Shown piece by piece: positions 25,573 to 34,519 of a stretch of DNA of 42,120 bases. A model generated the notes under the pieces. The model was not told the DNA's origin and did not search any database. It saw only the letters and a program-made list of their open reading frames with translations. The stretch is from NCBI GenBank assembly GCA_024228355.1, contig JAAETN010000380.1, forward strand, positions 1-42,120, written 5' to 3'. This DNA comes from Maribacter sp. Its GTDB lineage: Bacteria > Bacteroidota > Bacteroidia > Flavobacteriales > Flavobacteriaceae. The position numbers were made by a program, and so were the translations under genes. Position 1 is the first letter of the stretch; every line of letters begins with the position of its first letter.

Positions 25573-27386
25573 ACTTCTAAGGATTTTAATGTTTTCTGAA
25601 TTCTATTCTGAATGCTTGAAATCGTAGTAATAACATCTGATTTAATATTTACACAACCATCAAGACCAGCTTCTGTCAATTCATCAATTATGTTAGTTGG
25701 ATTACCTGCCAACAGCAACACTTTTTCACTATTCAAAGCTCTAAACCATTTTACATAGGCTATCGCACTTTCTTCATAATCTTGATCAGAACTACAGATT
25801 ACCACTACACTGGAGTCTGACTTAGCACTTTGCTCTGCAGCTTCCTGGGCAGATGAATAACTTTGTTCTTGTAGTACATTAAAACCACTAACACCAAGAA
25901 AATCATAGGCAAATGCCGCTCTGGCCTTTCTCATGGTCAAATTTCCAAAACTGGCCAATTCAACTACAGGTCGTTTGTTGGTTTTTTCCACAAATTCTTC
26001 AGTCGTTTTTCTAATGGCTTCTATTTCCAAGGAAGCTCTCCTTGGTCTTAAAACTTTGGTTTTACTTTTTTCACCTGCCGAAAGGATAGTTGAAGTGACG
26101 GTCTCCATTAAATTGGGATATTTATTTACACCAACCATCGGTAGCCTTCTTTGACTTATTAATTTAATTTTTTCCTGACGGATTTCAGCAATTTGTTGCT
26201 GGATCAATTCACTTTCAAATGATTTATAGAATCCCCCATTTTCTTCAACAGCCTTGAAAAGTTCTAATGCTTTTGTCACAATTTTAGCACTGACCTCCTC
26301 AATATAGTACGAACCATCTACAGGATTGGCAACCTTGCCAAGATAAGATTCTTCCTTTAGGATGGTTGAAATATTACCTGCAATTCTACTTGAAAAATCA
26401 GATGCATCATTGAATTCCCTATCATAAGCATCAATTAAAACACCATCAACATTACCCAAGATGGCTGACATGGCTTCAGTTGTCGCCCTTAATAGATTGG
26501 TATGCGGATCAGTGACCGATTTGCTCCAAATAGAAGTTTTAGCAATTATAGTATGTGAATGTTCAGTTATACCATACTTACTTGCTATTTCATTAAGTAA
26601 GCTATTAAAGGCTCTGAATTTACCTATTTCAACAAAATATTCTGAACCAACGGCCAATTTGAAATTGATCTTGTTAAAAATTACTTGCTCCGAAATACCC
26701 CTATCCTTTAATTTTTCGATTAAGAAAACCAATGAACTTAAAGTATAAGCAACTTCTTGAACTTGATTGGCACCCGAATCCAAATATTCACTTCCCGAAA
26801 TCGTAAGTACCTTGTAATTTGGATAATCTTCGGCTAATTTTATCACTTCAGCCGTTTGGTCAAATTGTTGCTCACCTATGTTACCTTCTGTAAGATAATC
26901 GGAAATCAATTCCGAATCAAAGTATCCTTTCAGATTTGCAGCAGCAATATTGTTCTCCTTTGCATATTCAAAAAAGTCAGAAGCAAATTCAACCACATTG
27001 GTCTTTATACTGAAAGAAACCACTAACTCATTTAGATCGATACCTTTTAAAAGTTTAGCTGCAGAAATTTTCTTGTCAACTGTAAAAAGTAATCCGTTGA
27101 TTCCTTCCCCGATAGCTTTTAAAGCTAATTGGTTAGCTTCCTCTTCAGAACCCACATCAATACTCCTATAGTTAATTAAGGAATGCGAGTTTTCACCTGT
27201 GTTCTTAATATAGTCCAGTTTGTCCTCAGCATTATAAAAAGGCAGAATTTTGATTTTGCTCAAGTTTTTCCAAACCAATTTTTTGTCAAAATCAGCACCT
27301 TTTAGATCAATGCCTACTTTTTCCATCCATTCCTGCTTAGTAACAGGTTTGAATTCAGAAAAAAGCGATTTGTTTGAATCGTTCAT
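25569..27386 (-). CDS. mutA: Methylmalonyl-CoA mutase small subunit (long form)
   Basis: The 605-residue protein is homologous to the catalytic subunit but lacks its key residues. It keeps a barrel-like region ([50 protein letters not shown]) and a C-terminal cobalamin-domain relic from about residue 480 that has no DxHxxG motif. Such subunits form heterodimers with MutB and do not bind B12. The start at MNDSNKSLF is followed by the conserved [21 protein letters not shown] second, shorter homologue of 463 residues is at 34512-35903. The upstream gap of 55 bases holds a dyad and a promoter-like motif (27423-27444). Confidence 0.93.
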   Translation of the reverse strand: MNDSNKSLFSEFKPVTKQEWMEKVGIDLKGADFDKKLVWKNLSKIKILPFYNAEDKLDYIKNTGENSHSLINYRSIDVGSEEEANQLALKAIGEGINGLLFTVDKKISAAKLLKGIDLNELVVSFSIKTNVVEFASDFFEYAKENNIAAANLKGYFDSELISDYLTEGNIGEQQFDQTAEVIKLAEDYPNYKVLTISGSEYLDSGANQVQEVAYTLSSLVFLIEKLKDRGISEQVIFNKINFKLAVGSEYFVEIGKFRAFNSLLNEIASKYGITEHSHTIIAKTSIWSKSVTDPHTNLLRATTEAMSAILGNVDGVLIDAYDREFNDASDFSSRIAGNISTILKEESYLGKVANPVDGSYYIEEVSAKIVTKALELFKAVEENGGFYKSFESELIQQQIAEIRQEKIKLISQRRLPMVGVNKYPNLMETVTSTILSAGEKSKTKVLRPRRASLEIEAIRKTTEEFVEKTNKRPVVELASFGNLTMRKARAAFAYDFLGVSGFNVLQEQSYSSAQEAAEQSAKSDSSVVVICSSDQDYEESAIAYVKWFRALNSEKVLLLAGNPTNIIDELTEAGLDGCVNIKSDVITTISSIQNRIQKTLKSLEV

Positions 27387-27422
27387 AATATGTACTGTTA
27401 ATTGTAATATACCTATTTGCTC

Positions 27423-27444
27423 GTCATAAATTATGACAAAGTTA
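27423..27444 (-). promoter_or_regulatory. Candidate promoter with overlapping dyad before mutA
   Basis: On the minus strand TAACTTTG (27444-27437) fits the TAnnTTTG motif; its first three bases are the stop codon of the CoA-transferase gene. Directly downstream, a perfect dyad GTCATAA-A-TTATGAC (27423-27437) would cover the transcript start. No well-spaced -33 TTG was found, so this is a weak promoter candidate with an operator-like palindrome. Confidence 0.35.
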
Positions 27445-28731
27445 GTGAACCATTAAGCTACTACCGAACCTGTCAAAAATAGCTTTATCTAATTCCTCCC
27501 TATGATCCGGATGTGCTATATCCCTTAAAGATTGTGCCCTTTCTTTCAAGTTTCTACCAAACAACCTTGCGATACCATATTCAGTGGCCACATATCTGGC
27601 ATGTGCTCGAGTAGTTACGACGCCCGCACCTTGCTTTAACATCGGTACGATTTTGGAAACTCCTTTAGCCGTAGTTGAGGTTATTGCAATAATCGGTTTT
27701 CCTCCCGGTGATAATGCTGCACCTCGCATAAAGTCCATTTGACCTCCAACTCCAGAGAACATTCTTGTTCCAATTGAATCGGCACAAACTTGGCCGGTAA
27801 AATCAATTTCAATGGCAGAATTAATGGCTGTAACTTTAGGATTCTGGCGAATTACCGCTGTATCGTTAACATAGGCGATATCCTTCATTTCGATTTCGGG
27901 ATTGTCATCCATAAAATCATAAAGCCGTCTTGAACCCATGGCAAAACCGGATACAATTTTATAAGGATTCAATTTTTTCTGCGAACCTGTGACGATATCC
28001 TTTTCGACAAGGTCAACTATGCCTTCAGAGAACATTTCGGTATGAACTCCTAAATCCTTGTGGTTGTTCAAAAAGCTCAATACGGCATTTGGTATTCCAC
28101 CAATACCCATTTGAAGCGTAGCGCCATCTTCGATGATCTCTGCAATATTTTTTCCTATTAGTTCTTCCTCCTCAGTAGGTGCCGCCAGTTTCATTTCGTG
28201 AATTTCCTCAACTACTTCTACACAAGCATCAAAGTTTCTTAAATTTACCAAAGCATCACCAAAGGTTCTTGGCATTCGTTGATTGATTTGTGCAATCACC
28301 TTTTTACCTTTCTCTATAGCAGCGATTACAATATCTACTGATACACCCAAGGAACAAAATCCATGCTTATCTGGTGGGGATACATTCACAAGAACTACAT
28401 CAAGATTCATATATCCTTGACGGAATAGACTTGGGATATCACTCAAGAAAATAGGAATATAATCGGCCGTATTACCAACCATCCTTCTTATATTTCCTCC
28501 AATAAAGAAAGCATTTGTTTGAAAACTTTCCCTTACTTCAGGTGCGGTATATCCGCACTCCCCTTCTGTATGAAGATGCACAATTTCAACACCCCTTAAT
28601 TCAGGGGCTCTATCTACCATAGCCCTTACCAAGGTTTGTGGGGTTGCCGATCCTCCTTGGATTAACACCCTGTTTCCTGATTCTATAAGTTTAACAGCTT
28701 CTTCGGCTGTCATTAAATTCGGAATTTTCAT
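27442..28731 (-). CDS. Acetyl-CoA hydrolase/CoA-transferase family protein (probable propionyl-CoA:succinate CoA-transferase)
   Basis: The 429-residue protein belongs to the Ach1 / class I-like CoA-transferase family. It shows LIQGGSATPQTL near the start, VNVSPPDKHGFCSLG, the GIGGIPNAVL loop (209-218), HTEMFSEG (230-237) in the region where the catalytic glutamate is expected, and AFAMGSRRLYDF-like and GRNLKERA segments later. It moves CoA between acids or hydrolyses acyl-CoA. Its place between oadB and mutA, within genes that convert succinyl-CoA to propionyl-CoA, makes succinate/propionate the likely pair, as in ScpC-type cycles. Acetate or 4-hydroxybutyrate specificity is the main alternative. 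Confidence 0.85.
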   Translation of the reverse strand: MKIPNLMTAEEAVKLIESGNRVLIQGGSATPQTLVRAMVDRAPELRGVEIVHLHTEGECGYTAPEVRESFQTNAFFIGGNIRRMVGNTADYIPIFLSDIPSLFRQGYMNLDVVLVNVSPPDKHGFCSLGVSVDIVIAAIEKGKKVIAQINQRMPRTFGDALVNLRNFDACVEVVEEIHEMKLAAPTEEEELIGKNIAEIIEDGATLQMGIGGIPNAVLSFLNNHKDLGVHTEMFSEGIVDLVEKDIVTGSQKKLNPYKIVSGFAMGSRRLYDFMDDNPEIEMKDIAYVNDTAVIRQNPKVTAINSAIEIDFTGQVCADSIGTRMFSGVGGQMDFMRGAALSPGGKPIIAITSTTAKGVSKIVPMLKQGAGVVTTRAHARYVATEYGIARLFGRNLKERAQSLRDIAHPDHREELDKAIFDRFGSSLMVH

Positions 28732-28778
28732 TTTTCTTAAACTTTATAATTCAACATATCCATTTACTGGACGATTAT

Positions 28779-30101
28779 TTACCCTAAAAAACTCAATAAG
28801 ATACCCGCAGCAATCGCAGACCCAATTACACCAGAAACGTTCGGTGCCATGGCATGCATTAATAAATAATTATTAGGATCGGACTTTAGAGCTTCTGCAT
28901 GTACAACCCTTGCACTATCTGGAACCGCTGATACTCCGGATGCTCCAATCAATGGATTGATCTTATTATCCCCTTTAAGGAATAGGTTCATTAACTTGGC
29001 AAAAAGCAAACCGCCAATTGTAGCTATTACAAATGATATTGCTCCAAGACCAAATATCATCATAGAGTCTTTGGTAATAAAAATATCAGCCTGCGTTGAT
29101 GCTCCCACTGTTACACCTAGTAGAATCGTTACTATATCAATAAGTTTTGTACGTGCTGTATCTGCAAGCCTTTCTGTTCTTCCGGATTCCTTCAATAAAT
29201 TCCCAAAGAACAACATTCCCAATAACGGCAGGGCACTAGGCGATATGAATGTGGTTAATAACAATGCAACAATCGGAAAAATCATCTTTTCTTTTTGCGA
29301 AACGGCCCTTGGTGGTTTCATTCTGATTTTCCTGTCTTTCTTCGAAATCAATAATCGCATTATTGGAGGCTGAATAACAGGTACCAGCGCCATGTAGGAA
29401 TATGCTGCAATTGCAATGGGACCAATAAGGTTTTTGACCGTTGTACCGTCGGGTAGTATATTAATACCATTTGCAAGTTTAGAAGATAAAAATATCGCAG
29501 TGGGGCCATCTGCCCCCCCTATTATACCAATAGCACCTGCTTCTGGTAAAGCGAATCCCAGATAAAGGGCTCCTAAAAATGTGGCAAAAACACCTATTTG
29601 AGCTGCGGCACCTAATAACATCAGTTTTGGATTGGCTATTAGCGATGAGAAATCGGTCATGGCTCCAATACCTAAAAATATCAACGGTGGATAAACACCT
29701 TTTACTACTCCAAAATAAAGGTAATTCAAAACGGAACCAGTTTCGTAAATACCGGTTTGATTTCCTGCAACGAACGGAATGTTCCCTATAATTACACCAG
29801 CACCAATGGGAATTAATAATAGCGGTTCATAATCATATTTAATACCTAGATATATAAATATGATTCCTATTAGAATCATTAGTATATGCCCCCAGGTAGC
29901 ATTTGCAAAACCTGTATAATTGTAAAACTGCTGAATACCATGAAAAGCGTTATTATAAATCCCGTCTTCTTGATTATCAGCTTGTTCGGAAGATACTGAG
30001 GTAATGTTGTCCTTAGGATTGGTATCACTGTCAAAACCTAGAACAGGTCTAATAAAAATCAGCAGGGACAGAACACCGAATATTAATAGTATTTTCTTCA
30101 T
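28779..30101 (-). CDS. oadB: Sodium-pumping decarboxylase beta subunit (OadB/MmdB family)
   Basis: The 440-residue inner-membrane protein is the Na+ channel and decarboxylation subunit of biotin-dependent decarboxylases. It carries the family hallmark GGADGPTAIFLSSKLA with the essential Asp198, and PLIGASGVSAVPDSARVVH near the end. About ten membrane segments follow from residue 70. The first 70 residues are an unusual extension: a signal-like hydrophobic segment (3-21) followed by a polar, acidic periplasmic stretch. It is flanked by the biotin carrier and a CoA transferase, and belongs with MmdA and the OadG-like subunit, so carboxybiotin from methylmalonyl-CoA is the likely substrate. Confidence 0.92.
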   Translation of the reverse strand: MKKILLIFGVLSLLIFIRPVLGFDSDTNPKDNITSVSSEQADNQEDGIYNNAFHGIQQFYNYTGFANATWGHILMILIGIIFIYLGIKYDYEPLLLIPIGAGVIIGNIPFVAGNQTGIYETGSVLNYLYFGVVKGVYPPLIFLGIGAMTDFSSLIANPKLMLLGAAAQIGVFATFLGALYLGFALPEAGAIGIIGGADGPTAIFLSSKLANGINILPDGTTVKNLIGPIAIAAYSYMALVPVIQPPIMRLLISKKDRKIRMKPPRAVSQKEKMIFPIVALLLTTFISPSALPLLGMLFFGNLLKESGRTERLADTARTKLIDIVTILLGVTVGASTQADIFITKDSMMIFGLGAISFVIATIGGLLFAKLMNLFLKGDNKINPLIGASGVSAVPDSARVVHAEALKSDPNNYLLMHAMAPNVSGVIGSAIAAGILLSFLG

Positions 30102-30174
30102 TTTGTTTTTTTTGCGAGTTTAGCGCCTTATCATTCGAGAAGAATCAACATCAAAACGCACAACCGTTAAATTT

Positions 30175-30594
30175 CTATTCTAGTTCTATCATTATTTCGT
30201 TCTGCAATACTTGTTGACCAACGCTGACGTTTACGGCAGTAATCGTACCCGCTTTTTCTGACACGATATTGTTTTCCATTTTCATCGCTTCGAGCACCAG
30301 CAACCTGTCTCCTATCTTGATTACGTCTCCGACTTTTGCATCAAGCGACAAAACCACCCCTGGTATGGGAGCTACAATTTTTGTTTTTGATGAGCTTGGG
30401 TTTACTTTAAGTGGTTCTGCAGGTCTTTTTGACGCCGCACGAACCAAAGTGGGAGTTTTTGTTTTCTTGATTTCCTCCTTCATTTTCACGGAATAAGAGG
30501 TTCCATTTACTTCCAACTCAATCTTATTTCCTTCATGCGAAAGAATTTTAACATTGTAATTGTTATCTCGTATTTTGAATTTAAAATTTTTCAT
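30175..30594 (-). CDS. Biotin carrier (gamma) subunit of Na+-pumping decarboxylase
   Basis: The 139-residue protein has a C-terminal biotinyl domain with acceptor Lys105 in LEAMKMENN and the turn VAPIPGVV. A flexible Lys/Pro/Ala/Ser linker (about residues 40-72) precedes it, as in decarboxylase gamma subunits. It shuttles CO2 from the carboxyltransferase (MmdA) to OadB. It lies 73 bases before oadB and 65 bases after the OadG-like gene in transcription order. Confidence 0.9.
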   Translation of the reverse strand: MKNFKFKIRDNNYNVKILSHEGNKIELEVNGTSYSVKMKEEIKKTKTPTLVRAASKRPAEPLKVNPSSSKTKIVAPIPGVVLSLDAKVGDVIKIGDRLLVLEAMKMENNIVSEKAGTITAVNVSVGQQVLQNEIMIELE

Positions 30595-30659
30595 TATTCT
30601 TTCTTATTGTTTCTATTGACCAAGTCTTTTCTACTTTCTGACAATCTGATACGGATTGG

Positions 30660-31028
30660 TCAAAGTCTACGATGATGTGTGGCATATATTTTAGAACTCC
30701 AAGGCGAATATAATTTTCTAGCCTGTTTTATGGTCAATATGGCATTTTCATCATCATGCTGTTCATTTAGATATAAATGAATGGCTGATGAAATTACCGC
30801 TGCAATTTCACCCGTGAAATTTTCATCTGCACCGATGGGGATATCCTTTATCTTTTTATCCTTGCCTTTGGTTATTATCCGGTATATATATAACAAAACC
30901 GGTAGCCCAAACTTAAAGAACAGTGAAAGGGTCAGCAATGCACAAAATACAATGATCAGACCGGTCAATAAAATAACTAATCCTTCATTAACCTGATCTA
31001 TTTGTAAACTCATGTTCAATAGCATCAT
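30660..31028 (-). CDS. OadG-family small subunit of Na+-pumping decarboxylase
   Basis: The 122-residue protein has a single N-terminal membrane helix (about 17-41, [20 protein letters not shown]). A cytoplasmic tail follows with [15 protein letters not shown], the conserved helix of OadG/delta subunits. Its ATG overlaps the stop of the carboxyltransferase gene (ATGA at 31025-31028), implying coupled synthesis. The subunit is thought to hold the soluble transferase to the membrane-bound beta subunit. Alternative start codons lie within the first six residues. Confidence 0.85.
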   Translation of the reverse strand: MMLLNMSLQIDQVNEGLVILLTGLIIVFCALLTLSLFFKFGLPVLLYIYRIITKGKDKKIKDIPIGADENFTGEIAAVISSAIHLYLNEQHDDENAILTIKQARKLYSPWSSKIYATHHRRL

Positions 31029-32584
31029 AATGGTAGGTTTGAGTGTTTCTTAGGAGGGTTCACTTCTTTTTTATTGGAAAGTAATTCAAGGGCCCTAATA
31101 ATTCTGAAACGCGTATTTCGAGGCTCTATGACATCATCTATAAAACCATATTTGGCAGCAACATATGGGTTAGCAAATTTCGCTGTATACTCATCTTCTT
31201 TCTGCTCAATATATTTGGTTTTTTCCTCAGTATCCTCGATTTTTCTAATGTTACTCCCTTCGAGTACTTCAACGGCTCCCTTGGCACCCATCACTGCAAT
31301 TTCTGCTGTTGGCCAGGCATAATTCAAATCACCTCTTAACTGTTTACAGCTCATTACATCATGTGCGCCACCATATGATTTACGTAGTGTTATGGTAACT
31401 TTTGGCACCGTAGCTTCCCCATATGCAAATAATAATTTAGCGCCGTGAAGTATAATTCCGCCATATTCCTGTCCAGTCCCTGGCAAGAAACCTGGAACAT
31501 CAACCAAAGTAACTATCGGAATATTAAAGGCATCACAGAAGCGAACAAATCGAGCCGCTTTCCTTGAAGCCTCAATATCCAGAACCCCTGCATAATATTT
31601 AGGTTGATTGGCTACGATACCCACCGGACGACCATTAAATCTTGCGAAACCAACTGTGATGTTACGCGCATAATTCCTATGCACTTCAGTAAACTCCCCA
31701 TTATCAACAATTATTGAAATAACATCAACTATGTCATAGGGTTGATTGGGATTTTCAGGAATAATATCATTTAAGGCATCTTCTAACCTTTCAATCGGAT
31801 CATTACAAACAATAGCTGGCGGATCTTCCAAATTATTTGAAGGCAGGTAACTCATTAGCTTACGAATCAACAATATGTTTTCTTCATCGGTTTCCGCTAA
31901 GAAATGTGAAACTCCTGATTTTGTGGAATGAATCTTTGCACCACCTAATTCCTCGGCTGAAACAATTTCACCAGTTACCGTTTTCACCACTTTTGGTCCA
32001 GTTACGAACATATAACTGGTTTTATCTGTCATAATAGTAAAATCGGTTAAAGCGGGTGAATATACAGCCCCACCTGCACAAGGACCCAAAATGGATGAGA
32101 TTTGGGGAATTACCCCAGAGGCCATAATATTTCTTTGGAAAATTTCGGCATATCCCGCCAAAGATCTTACCCCTTCTTGGATACGGGCCCCTCCACTATC
32201 ATTAAGTCCAATTACAGGAACGCCAATTTTCATGGCCATGTCCATAATTTTACAAATCTTCAGGGCATAGGTTTCAGATAAGGATCCCCCAAATACCGTA
32301 AAATCCTGGGAGAACACATAAACAATTCTACCGTCAATAGTACCATGACCAGTAACCACACCATCGGAAAGAAACCTTTGTTTATCGAGTCCAAATGATT
32401 TTGATCTATGGATAACGAACATATCAAATTCCTCAAAACTGTCGTCGTCCAACAATAAATCTATTCGTTCACGAGCTGTTAATTTCCCCTTTGCATGTTG
32501 TGAATCTATACGTTTTTCACCACCACCCAATCTTGCTTTGGCCCTTTTCTCAATAAGCTCATTGATTTTTTCTTGATTTGCCAT
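31025..32584 (-). CDS. mmdA: Methylmalonyl-CoA decarboxylase/carboxyltransferase alpha subunit (MmdA-like)
   Basis: The 519-residue carboxyltransferase is a paralogue of the PccB-type protein at 18473-20014 and shares its motifs: [63 protein letters not shown] and [18 protein letters not shown]. Both end in NLPL/NIPL. Because it is followed by OadG-, biotin- and OadB-type genes rather than a biotin carboxylase, I read it as the alpha subunit of a Na+-translocating methylmalonyl-CoA decarboxylase. Annotation as propionyl-CoA carboxylase beta is the usual alternative. It starts 61 bases after mce. Confidence 0.88.
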   Translation of the reverse strand: MANQEKINELIEKRAKARLGGGEKRIDSQHAKGKLTARERIDLLLDDDSFEEFDMFVIHRSKSFGLDKQRFLSDGVVTGHGTIDGRIVYVFSQDFTVFGGSLSETYALKICKIMDMAMKIGVPVIGLNDSGGARIQEGVRSLAGYAEIFQRNIMASGVIPQISSILGPCAGGAVYSPALTDFTIMTDKTSYMFVTGPKVVKTVTGEIVSAEELGGAKIHSTKSGVSHFLAETDEENILLIRKLMSYLPSNNLEDPPAIVCNDPIERLEDALNDIIPENPNQPYDIVDVISIIVDNGEFTEVHRNYARNITVGFARFNGRPVGIVANQPKYYAGVLDIEASRKAARFVRFCDAFNIPIVTLVDVPGFLPGTGQEYGGIILHGAKLLFAYGEATVPKVTITLRKSYGGAHDVMSCKQLRGDLNYAWPTAEIAVMGAKGAVEVLEGSNIRKIEDTEEKTKYIEQKEDEYTAKFANPYVAAKYGFIDDVIEPRNTRFRIIRALELLSNKKEVNPPKKHSNLPL

Positions 32585-32645
32585 TATGATCTGTTAGGTT
32601 ATCTTTTTTTAATTACCAATTCTATTTTTTCACTTTCTTTCTACA

Positions 32646-33053
32646 CTACTCCTTTTTTGAACAAAGTTCTGTGAGAACACCATTGGTTGATTTAGGATGA
32701 AGGAAACCAATATTTAATCCTTCAGCACCTTTTCGAGAAACTTTATCAATGAGTCTTACCCCACGTTCTTCTGCTTTCTTCAAAGCTTCATCTGTGTCTT
32801 TAACAGCAAAAGCCATGTGATGCATTCCTGGGCCTTTTTTGGCGATGAACTTGCCAATGGGTCCGTCAGGGGAAGTACTTTCCAGTAATTCAATTTTTGT
32901 TGAACCCACCAAAAAAAAGGCTGTTTTCACTTTTTGATCAACAACCTCTTCAATAGCGTAGCATTTTAATCCTAGAACCCCTTCATAGTACTTGATTGAT
33001 TCTTCCAAATTATCTACGGCTATACCAATATGTTCAATATGGGAAATGTTCAT
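32646..33053 (-). CDS. mce: Methylmalonyl-CoA epimerase
   Basis: This 135-residue member of the VOC (glyoxalase-like) fold interconverts (R)- and (S)-methylmalonyl-CoA and so links the mutase to the decarboxylase or carboxylase. Visible are the N-terminal HIEHIGIAVDNLEESIKYYE with a metal-ligand His, the internal GMHHMAFAVKD repeat with the second His, and GVLTELCSKKE with the final Glu ligand. Length and motifs are standard. It is the first gene of the eight-gene minus-strand run and so marks the probable operon promoter region, which holds a 16-bp dyad. Confidence 0.94.
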   Translation of the reverse strand: MNISHIEHIGIAVDNLEESIKYYEGVLGLKCYAIEEVVDQKVKTAFFLVGSTKIELLESTSPDGPIGKFIAKKGPGMHHMAFAVKDTDEALKKAEERGVRLIDKVSRKGAEGLNIGFLHPKSTNGVLTELCSKKE

Positions 33054-33571
33054 GATTATTAAGTTTATAAGTTATTTTAAAATATCCATATAGTATTCCA
33101 ATTTCTCTAATCCAAGAAATAAAAATGCAAAATTAATGGGTAATAGACCACAAATTTATGACAGATGTCATATAATTTTATAAAATTGAATTAGGATAGT
33201 TGGGTTTAAGTTATCTATCCTTCAATCCATAAATGATTTTAAACAAATACCACCTTTAGTTATCTTGGAATTATCTAAATAATCCTTCTAAAACAATTAG
33301 ATAAAAGAAGTCATATTTTATAACAATTTAGCTTTGGAATGTGGTATTTAAATATACTAAATACATATATAAAATCATATCATTGGAGGGCCAACTTTAA
33401 AATTCAAACAATCAACAAATAAAAAAATCAGCAGCTCCTTAAACATAATGAAAAGTCGAATTTCATCTGACACTATTAGAACCCAAGGTCTTGTCTAATG
33501 ACTTTCAAGAACATTGAACAAAAAAGTTAGGTTTCATACCAAATCATTATTTTTGAATCAAATTAAAAAGT
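33054..33571. other. Intergenic region between mce and udk
   Basis: These 518 bp are strongly AT-rich and carry no credible open frame. They hold the candidate mce promoter/dyad (33151-33172) and two other inverted repeats: GGATAG/CTATCC at 33194-33220 and TTATCTAA/TTAGATAA at 33271-33304. For udk, TATTTTTG at 33548-33555 and TAGCTTTG at 33329-33336 both fit TAnnTTTG, but neither has a well-placed -33 TTG. The first would give a leader of about ten bases. Confidence 0.35.
33151..33172 (-). promoter_or_regulatory. Candidate promoter and 16-bp dyad before mce
   Basis: On the minus strand TAAATTTG (33158-33151) fits TAnnTTTG. A perfect dyad TATGACA-GA-TGTCATA (33157-33172) lies just upstream, in the spacer between the -7 and -33 positions. 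The half-site ATGAC/GTCAT also forms the dyad before mutA (27423-27437), although in the opposite arrangement. It may be a regulator site; no clear -33 element is seen. Confidence 0.35.
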
Positions 33572-34180
33572 ATGCTAATAATAGGGATTGCTGGCGGAAC
33601 AGGTTGCGGCAAAACAACGGTTGTCAATCAAATAATCAATGAGTTACCTGCTGAGGAAGTCGGTGTTATTTCACAGGACTCGTATTATAACGACTTATCC
33701 CACTTAACACTTGTTGAAAGGAAAGAAACCAATTTTGATCATCCAAAATCCATTGATTTCAATTTATTGGAGAATCATTTGATAGAATTAAGATCAGGAA
33801 GATCAATTCAACAACCAGTCTACTCCTTTATTGAGTGTAACAGAACCAAAGACACGATAGAAACCCATGCAAGAAAGGTGATGATCGTTGAAGGAATTTT
33901 AATTATGACCAACCCAGTAATCCGTGATATGTTCGATATCAAAATTTACGTTCATGCCGATTCAGATGAACGGTTGATCCGGCGACTAAAAAGAGATGTA
34001 AATGAACGTGGATGGGACCTTGATGAAACCCTCATTAAATACCAAACAGTCCTAAAACCTATGCATGACCAGTTTATTGAACCTACTAAAGAATATGCCG
34101 ATATTATTATTCCAAACAACAAATACAACACGGTAGCTGTTGATATTGTACGCACTATCATCAATGAAAATTTGACCTAA
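33572..34180 (+). CDS. udk: Uridine kinase
   Basis: The 202-residue P-loop kinase phosphorylates uridine (and cytidine) in pyrimidine salvage. It has a Walker A loop GIAGGTGCGKTT (residues 5-16), SQDSYYNDLSHL with the base/substrate-binding region, NFDHPKSIDFNLL, and the lid-like RRLKRDVNERGWDL. Length matches the family. Its stop TAA is directly followed by the ATG of the FtsB-like gene, so the two are co-transcribed. It opens a three-gene unit with the division protein and an orphan mutase subunit. Confidence 0.92.
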   Translation: MLIIGIAGGTGCGKTTVVNQIINELPAEEVGVISQDSYYNDLSHLTLVERKETNFDHPKSIDFNLLENHLIELRSGRSIQQPVYSFIECNRTKDTIETHARKVMIVEGILIMTNPVIRDMFDIKIYVHADSDERLIRRLKRDVNERGWDLDETLIKYQTVLKPMHDQFIEPTKEYADIIIPNNKYNTVAVDIVRTIINENLT

Positions 34181-34519
34181 ATGACTATGGGATTAAAAGA
34201 TTTAAAAAAGAAAAAGTGGTTTGGGGTTTTGACGAATATCTATGTTTTGGTATTGACAGTTTTTGTGGTGTGGATGCTTTTTTTTGATACTAATTCACTT
34301 CTTATCCATAAAGAGCTTAAAAAGGAGATAAAAAACCTTGAAAAAACCCAGGATTTTTTGCGCAATGAAATCGAAAAGGATAAAAAGATAATTGAGAAAT
34401 TATCTGATACCAATGAACTGGAAAAATTCGCTCGTGAGCAATACTATCTTAAAAAGAAAAATGAAGAGATTTATTTGATAGAGTACGAGGACAGCTTAAA
34501 GAATGTAGTAGATGAGTAA
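34181..34519 (+). CDS. FtsB/DivIC-family septum formation initiator
   Basis: The 112-residue bitopic membrane protein has one transmembrane helix (about residues 16-35), a periplasmic coiled coil (about 40-80, rich in Lys/Glu/Leu heptads), and the family ending LEKFAREQYYLKKKNEEIYLI. Such proteins join FtsL and FtsQ in the divisome. The start follows the udk stop without a gap, and its 3' end overlaps the next gene by 8 bases. Confidence 0.9.
   Translation: MTMGLKDLKKKKWFGVLTNIYVLVLTVFVVWMLFFDTNSLLIHKELKKEIKNLEKTQDFLRNEIEKDKKIIEKLSDTNELEKFAREQYYLKKKNEEIYLIEYEDSLKNVVDE

Noticed and set aside
33194-33304. Inverted repeats as terminators or an RNA gene
   Set aside because: Arms are 6-8 bp with long AT-rich loops and no T-run. 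Such repeats are expected by chance in this AT-rich stretch.
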